Below, one piece after another: positions 14,550-20,273 of a stretch of 20,273 nucleotides of DNA. Position numbers and translations under genes: made by a program. This stretch comes from JAGOTP01 sp964600845 (GTDB taxonomy: Bacteria; Patescibacteriota; Patescibacteriia; 2-12-FULL-60-25): assembly GCA_964600845.1 (NCBI GenBank), contig CAZRJW010000022.1, forward strand, positions 1 to 20,273, in the 5' to 3' direction. Positions within the stretch are counted from its first letter, which is position 1; each line of letters begins with the position of its first letter. The notes under the pieces were generated by a model, which saw nothing but the letters and a program-made list of their open reading frames with translations, did not search any database and had not been told where the DNA came from.

Positions 14550-17029
14550 ATGCCTATGGAACAAGCTCCCGTAACCGGACGTACTGCACGTGCCGTCCGT
14601 CGTGAAGTGACAATCAGTGAACGGGAACAGAAGCCCGCCAAGAGCATGGTGGATTTTCACTTTGATCGTTTACTGGCTGAGCTACGGGCCGCGTTGGCAG
14701 AAATTGAGCCAGACGAAAAAGAGCTGCTCAATAAATGGAATCGGTTTTTCTCCGCGGATGCCCAGTCCTCGGAGGTTTTTGGGCAGGTGATCAGCGAGAT
14801 GCGGCTCGCGATTGCGAAACATCCAAAAGAGGGGAAGCGCGGAGTGAACCCGGAATCTCCTGAGTGGCGACCGAAAATTAATCAATGGATTGATGCGCTC
14901 CGAAGCGACATGGTCACCTTGGATGTTCCAGTAGAGGCGCAGGCGGGTGTGCGTTATGAAGGGGTTGCGTTTATGGAAGCCGCGGCCGCCACCCTGACCG
15001 CCGAAGCGTTTATTGATGAAATCGACTCGTTCGAAGCGCGCGAGGCGGTGGCCTTGGCCAAGCCGGAGACACGTGCCCAAGCGATTCTGCGCTTGCAAGC
15101 TAAGCTGGAAAAAGAATTTGCCTACACCCCGGAAGACATCCAAGCGATTGTCCGATTAAAATTGCCTGAGGTCCCGGTTGTGAAAAGTGACGTCAAGCAA
15201 TTTGTTGATATTTTGAATATTGTTTGGAAGGAGTATGGCATGGAGAACCATCGAAACACGATTGCTCGCTTGGCGCTGGGGTCGGTTGTAAGCTCGCGTA
15301 TCAATGCCTATCTCCCGAATGTAAAGAAAGACTTCGTAAAAGACGATGTATTCCAGCTAGATGTCTACCTCACCTCTTTAGCGGTCGAGGTTGGAAAAGC
15401 AGGGATACAGGGTTTGTCCGAAGATGGAACGGATCAAATTCAATTTACTTTGAACACGGAACTCAATCGTCGAATGGTGGATTCGCTCTTCTTTCGACGG
15501 TCGGAATTCAGTCCTTCGGCCTCCGATCAAGACATGTTGCGGACTCTGGGCGAAGGAAAGCAAGGAATTCACGAACTGGTTCGGCTGCTCTATCGAGACT
15601 TGCTGCCTGCTGCNNNNNNNNNNNNNNNNNNNNNNNNNNNNNNNNNNNNNNNNNNNNNNNNNNNNNNNNNNNNNNNNNNNNNNNNNNNNNNNNNNNNNNN
15701 NNNNNNNNNNNNNAGCAAGGAATTCACGAACTGGTTCGGCTGCTCTATCGAGACTTGCTGCCTGCTGCCACGTCGATGGGAATGAGTTTGTATGCCCTGA
15801 CAAAGCTTCACCCATTGCTTGGACTGATTGGGGTTGGCGGACTTCCACTCCTTGGACTAGCGGCGAAGGAAGAAGGGAAGGTCGCTTGGGGATTAAGTGA
15901 TACTGATCGTAAACGACAGCGTAACTTGGGAAAAAAACTCTCCTTCATTAAGGACGGGATGGATCAGTTACGCGTCTCGGAAGCGGCAGGCGATAAGGCG
16001 GATGATATTACAAAGACCATTAACGAAATGGATTCGTTTGATAAGAAAACGCCTTGGGAACGTGTACGGCAGCGAGTGAAGGCAAACCTTCCCCGGGTGA
16101 TGGTGGATGCAGGAGCGGCGTGTGTGGGGTACGGACTCCAGCGATTAGGAGTAGTAAAAAAGGGAAGTGATGTGTTGGAACAGATTGAATTAGTAAAAAA
16201 CATGCGCCGTCCGGTGGAGGAATTGCTCGAGATGTATCACGGAAGTTACAAAGAAGCCGTTGGGAAGATCCAGCGTATGCGAGACATGCTGGGAAAGCCT
16301 GAGGATTTGGATGGTCCTGATGGCCCGCGCGAAAAAGCCCGTGTCTCGTTTTCCTCCCTTCCGCATGCAGATATCACGCTTGAGAATTTGTGGTTTAAGA
16401 ATGTCCTACGGGGAGCGACAGAGCGTATCCAGGCAGGGGAGTTCGTGCTCTTGATCGGAAAGTCGGGGAGTGGAAAATCAACCATCTTGAAACAGATCAC
16501 AGATCTTCAGCCGCCAGAATATGGAGAGGTCCGTATCGGCGATGTTCCTGTATCAGAGATCAAAAAATACGGACCAGATTCCTTATATGCCGCTATGGCG
16601 TACGCCAACCAGGCGCCACAGATTTTCCCTGAGATGAGCGTTCGCGAAAACGTTACGCTCTGGATCCCACATTTGGAACGAACGGATGAAGAGGTGAAAT
16701 CCGTTTTGAAAGAGTTGGGTCTCGATAAGTTTGCGGATCGACTCGATACGCCACTGAACTATGCTTCAGGTGGAGAAACGTTGCGCTTTGGTCTTGCGCG
16801 CGCCTTGATCAAGCGTCCGAAGATCCTCTTGCTCGACGAACCAACCGCGAGCCTCGATCCAGATACGGCGCGGGAAGCGTGGGAGCTGTTGCAAACAATG
16901 CACGAAAAAGATCCTTCACTCACGATTATCTGTGTGACGCACAGCGAAGGTTTGATCGACCGTTTTGAAAAGAGTGATCCAGGTGCCCGACGTAAAGTCA
17001 TCCGCGTAGACGAGATTCACGCTGCCTAA
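14550..17029 (+). CDS. ABC ATPase with diverged exporter-like N-terminal region (interrupted by an assembly gap)
   Basis: Read with the gap artefact removed (100 Ns and one of two identical 55-bp copies), the gene is one frame of 774 residues. The C-terminal ATPase has Walker A G585-K-S-G-S-G-K591-S, signature S688-G-G-E, Walker B L-L-L-D711-E712 and H-loop H746; it should hydrolyse ATP. The N-terminal 500-plus residues are mostly helical and polar. Their order (helical stretch, R-P-V-E-E-L-L segment, R-M-R-D-M-L-G linker, then the ATPase) is reminiscent of an ABC exporter membrane domain, but only one segment is clearly hydrophobic (about 365-390, H-P-L-L-G-L-I-G-V-G-G-L). It may be a soluble or peripheral ATPase derived from an exporter (inference). 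ATG 14550 or 14556 could be the start; both lie after a TATACT box. I do not recognise a named family. Confidence 0.85.
15559..15768. other. Assembly gap: 100 Ns between two identical 55-bp copies
   Basis: The 55 bases at 15559-15613 recur exactly at 15714-15768, on either side of 100 Ns (15614-15713). The two copies are in different frames of the same gene. Removing the Ns and one copy (155 nt) rejoins the frame exactly. It is best explained as two contigs sharing a 55-base overlap that were scaffolded instead of merged. Confidence 0.93.
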
Positions 17030-17049
17030 CAAACGCAGTTACTCAACCC

Positions 17050-18686
17050 TTATTTCGCAAGCGACTTCTTGTAAGTCGCTTTTTGCGCACTGGCTTCGTC
17101 TGCGAAACACAGTTTGTTGCGATACGTCATGCGCTTGATATAGCTATTGCCTTTGACGAAGTAGAGCTTAGTCGCAGGGACGGCAACAACTTCACAGAGG
17201 GCGAGGTCTGCCTGTTTCAAAAGCTTTCCAACGGGGACGCACGTATTCGTTTTCTTCAAGTAGCTCCAGCCCGTCTTTTTCTTGCAGGCGATTTCAACCA
17301 CGCTCGGTGTTGAGGTTGCTGGCTTTGGAGTGGGTGTCGTTTGTTTGACGGAAGAGGTGCTCGTCGCTTTTGCAGGGACGGTTACTTTGACGGGAGGTCC
17401 GATTGGCTTCGTCGATGTTGTGGTTGGTGCGACAGCTTTGGTTGTGGTCGCGGGCTTTGGGGCGGCTGGTTTTACTGGCGGAGCGATCACTTTTTTCAAA
17501 CTTGCGGGACAGACCTGTGTGAGGCCGTCGACTTGGCAAGTACATTCTTTAATGAAGACGTCGTAGGTTCCGCGTTTTGGATACATCACCTGGCAATAGG
17601 TCACGCCCAAGATACAGGCGTTACCGACCGCGTAGAATCCATTATTGCAGGTGCAGGTCTTTGTACTTGGCTCGTAGCGCGAAGATTCTGGACAGGGTGT
17701 CGAAAGTAGGACGCCCCCGTGGACGCCGTTGAACTTCCCCTCGAAGACGAAGGGAAATTTGTTGGTGAGATAGGTTGGGCCGAGGGCTTCTTTCAAGAAG
17801 GCGTTGATCACGGGCAGAGAGACGAACGAGGCGTAGCCATTGGTTGTACCCGTGGTCGCGGTTGGCAGACCGACGAGTTGGTTCTGGCTGTTCAAGACTG
17901 CTCCTCCGGAAGATTTCTGGTTCGAAACAATACTCGTTTTTACGAGCCAGGGGACAGATTTATCTTTCACGAGTTTTCGATCATAGCCCGTCACGCTCCC
18001 TTTATTCTGCGAAACGCTTGCTGCACGGGTCAGGGGATAGTCGAGGACGAATAGATCATCGCTTAACAAAAGCGTTTCTGTAGTCGTGCTTTTGTTGAGG
18101 CTGACGTNNNNNNNNNNNNNNNNNNNNNNNNNNNNNNNNNNNNNNNNNNNNNNNNNNNNNNNNNNNNNNNNNNNNNNNNNNNNNNNNNNNNNNNNNNNNN
18201 NNNNNNNAGATCATCGCTTAACAAAAGCGTTTCTGTAGTCGTGCTTTTGTTGAGGCTGACGTGAGAAAACGAAAATCCATTCCGAATTTTTTCCTCTTCA
18301 ACCGTCCGCCATTCGCCCTGGGAGAGAACACGTTTTATCTGGAGGAGCGCCAGGTTGTTTCCGGCATTTGTTTTCAACAGCGTGGCCTCGAGGTTGCAGA
18401 CGGGGAGGCTCACCTCATCCTTTGCGGCACAGACAATCATTTTCGTTCCTTTGTCTTTCACGAGTTTTGCCACGGCCGTATAAGCAGTCAGGAAGCGCCC
18501 ATCTTGGTCGATGATCACGCCTGAACCGGTAATGGTCGTTTTTCCATTGAGGGCTGGCACTTCGATCCGAACCATCGAGCGAATCTCGTTGGACGTGGCC
18601 TTCGCCAAAGAAGGTGAAACGGAGGTCGTGAAGCCGAGCAAGGTACAGCCAAAGATCCAGAGTGCGGTTGAAGGCGGGAAACGCAT
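17050..18686 (-). CDS. Secreted trypsin-fold protein, catalytically degenerate (interrupted by an assembly gap)
   Basis: With the gap artefact removed, the gene encodes 493 residues. A signal peptide (about 1-28, ending S-L-A) precedes a chymotrypsin/HtrA-like fold (about 35-250). The serine loop is intact (K-S-S208-G-G-A), but the expected histidine motif reads F-L-T-A-Y-T70-A-V and the expected D-L-A-L-L reads N111-L-A-L-L. Both His and Asp of the triad are thus replaced, and proteolysis is unlikely. A cysteine-rich segment (about 268-330), a long Thr/Pro/Lys linker (about 335-400) and a Cys-containing C-terminal domain ending in an S-Y-I-K-R-M...A-T-Y-K-K-S-type motif follow. It may act as an extracellular binding or scaffold protein (inference). 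The start at 18686 lies 11 nt after a TATACT box. It converges with the ABC ATPase gene, 20 bp away. Confidence 0.87.
17059..17084 (+). terminator. Intrinsic terminator of the ABC ATPase gene, inside the convergent gene's 3' end
   Basis: A perfect 9-bp stem (17059-17067 with 17073-17081) and 5-nt loop, running into TTTTT (17080-17084) on the plus strand, 29 nt after the ATPase stop. The same bases encode the last residues (Y-K-K-S-L-A-K) of the minus-strand gene. Confidence 0.75.
18053..18262. other. Assembly gap: 100 Ns between two identical 55-bp copies
   Basis: The 55 bases at 18053-18107 recur exactly at 18208-18262 around 100 Ns (18108-18207). As with the other gap, deleting 155 nt restores one frame through the trypsin-fold gene. 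The identical 55-base length in both cases points to an assembler overlap length and not to biology. Confidence 0.93.
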
Positions 18687-18697
18687 AGAGATAGCTC

Positions 18698-18703
18698 AGT
18701 ATA
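18698..18703 (-). promoter_or_regulatory. -10 box of the trypsin-fold gene
   Basis: TATACT on the minus strand (18703-18698), 11 nt before the ATG at 18686. It predicts a leader of about 4-5 nt. The upstream region has no clear -35 (a run of T residues lies there). Confidence 0.5.
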
Positions 18704-18761
18704 AACGGCTGGGCAGGGAAAAAGCCAGCAGCTTTGTGAGGAAATATCTGTAAAACAGAAG

Positions 18762-18824
18762 CGCACCCATCGACGGCGAAGGCGATCCATCGAGAGTGAT
18801 GGGGGCTTCAGCCGCGTGGGTGCG
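18762..18824 (-). terminator. Long structured terminator of the first paralogous gene
   Basis: An outer stem (18762-18769 with 18817-18824) closes a long imperfect hairpin with inner pairings GGCGAAG with CTTCAGCC, and CCATC (18787-18791) with GATGG (18798-18802). On the minus strand it ends in CTTCTGTTTTACAG. It starts 20 nt after the stop at 18844. The same fold with compensatory changes lies after the paralog at 19651-19716. Confidence 0.78.
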
Positions 18825-18843
18825 GGGTGAGAGTGGGTGGCGG

Positions 18844-19467
18844 TCAGCCGTAGACGGGGGAGAAATCCCTGCTGTAGTGCATGACCGCCCAGGCGTCGCG
18901 GGCGAGCTGGTCCAGGGTGGGCCGCTCGTTCGCCGGGCGCAGGTTCGTGTGGGCGATCTGGTAGGCGAACAGCCCCGGGTTCGGCGTGTGCCGGGTGCTG
19001 TTCGGACCCGCGATCACCTGGATCGCGATCACGACGTGAGTCGAGTTACGGAGCGCTTCCTCACTGGGCGCGAGGTTGAACGGAACGTGGCGCTGGAACT
19101 CCCTGCAGTAGCGGGCGATCGTGGTCACGAAGACCTTGACCTCCTTCACAGGGAGAGCTTCCGACCGTGGGCGGCAGGCAACCATCTGACCCGACGGATC
19201 CAGCTGGACCGTGTAGTCCTTCGGGTCCCGGGTCGCGAGCGCGATGCCGCTCGAGACGAACGGCAGGACCTCCTGGGACAGCGTGACGATGCGCTCGCCC
19301 CGGCTGTCCGAGGCCTGGCTCCGGATCGCCCGCTCGATGCAGGGGCGGGCGATCGCGCAGAACTGCTCAATGTCCGTCACCCGATCTCCGACGATGGGGC
19401 CGACGGCGAGCTCGGGCGTGGCTGGGCAGAAGATGACGTGAGTGTGATCAGGCACGGTACCGTCCAT
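18844..19467 (-). CDS. Unknown protein, paralog of the neighbouring gene (first copy)
   Basis: I do not recognise this 207-residue protein. It has no signal peptide or clear membrane helix and looks like a soluble alpha/beta protein. It aligns with the product of the next gene upstream, almost without gaps over about 110 residues. Shared landmarks are G-P-x-V, F-x-S-S-G-I (70-75), P-x-D-Y (82-85), L-P (105-106) and T-H-V (143-145). The ATG at 19467 is chosen over an open frame to 19539 because of an SD (AAGGA, 8 nt upstream). The gene has a consensus promoter, a structured leader of about 120 nt and its own terminator, making it a single-gene unit. Its DNA is visibly GC-richer than the trypsin-fold gene beside it. 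The opposite strand is open too, but lacks these signals. Confidence 0.75.
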   Translation of the reverse strand: MDGTVPDHTHVIFCPATPELAVGPIVGDRVTDIEQFCAIARPCIERAIRSQASDSRGERIVTLSQEVLPFVSSGIALATRDPKDYTVQLDPSGQMVACRPRSEALPVKEVKVFVTTIARYCREFQRHVPFNLAPSEEALRNSTHVVIAIQVIAGPNSTRHTPNPGLFAYQIAHTNLRPANERPTLDQLARDAWAVMHYSRDFSPVYG

Positions 19468-19495
19468 GTTGTGATTCCTTCGGGGTGAGGGGGTG

Positions 19496-19557
19496 GGTGC
19501 GAACGTGCACCGTACAAAGACCTCGCCCAGATCACGCAAAAACCTGATCTGGGCGAG
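19496..19557 (-). promoter_or_regulatory. Two hairpins in the 5' leader of the paralogous gene
   Basis: A perfect 13-bp stem (19522-19534 with 19545-19557, 10-nt loop) and a 5-bp stem (19496-19500 with 19507-19511, 6-nt loop) lie between the predicted transcription start (near 19589) and the SD of the gene starting at 19467. The larger hairpin is followed on the minus strand by GTCTTTG, not a strong U-tract. It could stabilise the mRNA or be a regulatory leader. Confidence 0.55.
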
Positions 19558-19595
19558 AACTTCGTTGGACTGTGAACCGCTCCTAAGGGACGGTG

Positions 19596-19624
19596 TTTAT
19601 AGCTTGTTCTAGCGAATTTGTCAA
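19596..19624 (-). promoter_or_regulatory. Consensus promoter of the paralogous gene
   Basis: On the minus strand: perfect -35 TTGACA (19624-19619), 17-nt spacer, -10 TATAAA (19601-19596). The predicted start is near 19589, giving a leader of about 120 nt. It lies directly after the terminator of the preceding paralog, so the two genes are separate transcription units. Confidence 0.88.
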
Positions 19625-19650
19625 TCGTGTACGTCGATAAAAACAGAAGA

Positions 19651-19716
19651 GCACCCAGCGACAGCGAAGGCGGGTCCATCGAGATCGATGGGGCGCTTCT
19701 GGCTGTGGGTGGGTGC
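19651..19716 (-). terminator. Long structured terminator of the second paralogous gene
   Basis: The outer stem GCACCCA (19651-19657) pairs with TGGGTGC (19710-19716). Inside, CAGC pairs with GCTG, GAAG with CTTC, and CCATCGA (19676-19682) with TCGATGG (19685-19691). On the minus strand it is followed by TCTTCTGTTTTTATC, a good U-tract. The outer stem and tail match the element at 18762-18824, while inner stem bases change in pairs. Confidence 0.82.
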
Positions 19717-19741
19717 CGTGGGAGGGGAAGGGGCGAGGGGG

Positions 19742-20273
19742 TCAGTCGGACGTGGGGAGGGTTGGGATGAGGCTCAGAGTCCCGATGCGGGCGAGCCCCT
19801 TGTTCCACGTGATGCGCAGGGGGACAGGGGTGATGTAGCTGATGTCGGTGATCACGTGAGTCACACCTGCCTGGGCTTCTTCCTCCACTGCGCGCGCCAA
19901 GGCGGTATCTGGCTTGAGTTGTGCCAGATACGCCTTTATCGAGACGAGCTCCAGGACGACCAAGATCGCCGGAAGTGAGCGCTTTCGCTTGAGGTAGCGT
20001 CTTTGTTGGTCACCTTCCCCATACACGACGTAGTCGCTCGGGAGTTCGGTGACCGCCCCAATCCCGCTGGAGAAGAAGTCGTTCGCCTCTGGAGGGAGAT
20101 CGATCTCCCAGGGGCCAGCTTCCGACTCACCGGAGTGGGCAAGGTAGTTCTCCGCTCGTTCGCACGCAATCGTGAAAAAGCGGCGCGCGTTCGTGACCTT
20201 CGGACCGATGGTATGGCAGTCGTCGGTCATGAGGAACAGGGACGGACAGGGAGCAACGCGAATGGCGCTGATG
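19742..20273 (-). CDS. Unknown protein, paralog of the neighbouring gene (second copy, 5' cut by window edge)
   Basis: I do not recognise the function. The frame stays open to the right edge of the window, so the start is probably outside. An in-frame ATG at 20230 would give 162 residues, but it has no SD, and the residues before it align in register with the N terminus of the paralog: both have a phenylalanine ten residues before the shared G-P. Counting from 20230, the shared landmarks are F-F-S-S-G-I (52-57), P-S-D-Y (64-67), L-P (86-87) and V-T-H-V (123-126). The paralog is about 26 residues longer at its C terminus. No membrane helix is seen. The pair looks like an old tandem duplication, well diverged in sequence but keeping similar terminators. 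Confidence 0.7.
   Translation of the reverse strand, partial: ISAIRVAPCPSLFLMTDDCHTIGPKVTNARRFFTIACERAENYLAHSGESEAGPWEIDLPPEANDFFSSGIGAVTELPSDYVVYGEGDQQRRYLKRKRSLPAILVVLELVSIKAYLAQLKPDTALARAVEEEAQAGVTHVITDISYITPVPLRITWNKGLARIGTLSLIPTLPTSD

Noticed and set aside
15559..15768. Direct repeats as ends of a mobile element, and a frameshift in the ABC ATPase gene
   Set aside because: The 55-bp copies flank only Ns, the same length occurs at a second gap, and collapsing them restores the frame exactly, so an assembly artefact explains both observations.
18796..19488. Plus-strand open frame opposite the first paralog
   Set aside because: GC-rich shadow frame. The minus strand has a consensus promoter, an SD, a terminator and a homologous neighbour; the plus strand has none.
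1..20273. CRISPR array, insertion sequence or prophage genes
   Set aside because: No regularly spaced repeats, transposase, integrase or phage structural genes are visible.

Overview
The window (about 20.3 kb) looks like part of a candidate-phyla-radiation (Patescibacteria) genome, possibly an Uhrbacteria-like lineage. Reasons: small tightly packed genes, many without a Shine-Dalgarno (SD) sequence; GatCA amidotransferase genes; membrane-anchored DsbA-like proteins; a VanW protein; an 'eight-cysteine cluster' protein; and an M23 peptidase with a C-terminal domain I associate with these bacteria. TGA is used as stop (end of gatA, end of lgt), so the code is standard. The phylum call is inference from gene content; no rRNA or tRNA is present to test it.

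Layout. (1) 1-3166 (+): 5'-truncated ligA, then an unknown protein with an HExxH metallopeptidase-like motif. (2) 3178-4600 (-): a VanW-family protein and a small four-helix membrane protein with a strong SD. (3) 4695-9191 (+): gatC, gatA, a membrane-anchored HEPN-like protein, lgt and two anchored thioredoxin-fold oxidases; genes abut or overlap by ATGA. The last has its own promoter and a strong terminator. (4) 9192-9475: a gene-free spacer with three hairpins. (5) 9476-13413 (-): an eight-cysteine envelope protein followed by a heterodimeric ABC exporter with one degenerate ATP site. (6) 13512-17029 (+): a secreted M23 peptidase and a large ABC ATPase with an unusual, largely non-hydrophobic N-terminal region. 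(7) 17050-18686 (-): a secreted trypsin-fold protein that has lost two of its three catalytic residues. (8) 18762-20273 (-): two tandem paralogous genes of unknown function, the second cut by the window edge, each followed by the same kind of long covarying hairpin terminator; the complete one also has a consensus promoter and a structured leader.

Theme. Much of the window serves the cell envelope: lipoprotein maturation (Lgt), disulfide formation (two DsbA-like proteins) with a plausible client (the eight-Cys protein), peptidoglycan cutting (M23), export (ABC pair) and a secreted pseudo-protease. GatCA and LigA are housekeeping genes.

Two kinds of start signal coexist. Most genes have no SD, a T just before ATG, and in several cases a -10 box only 8-15 nt upstream, implying leaderless or nearly leaderless mRNAs. 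The small membrane protein (4160-4600) and the complete paralog (18844-19467) instead have an SD and C before ATG, and lie in visibly GC-richer DNA, suggesting a different class or origin.

Two runs of 100 Ns are each flanked by an identical 55-bp duplication. These are almost certainly assembly artefacts: removing the Ns and one copy restores one continuous reading frame in each affected gene.
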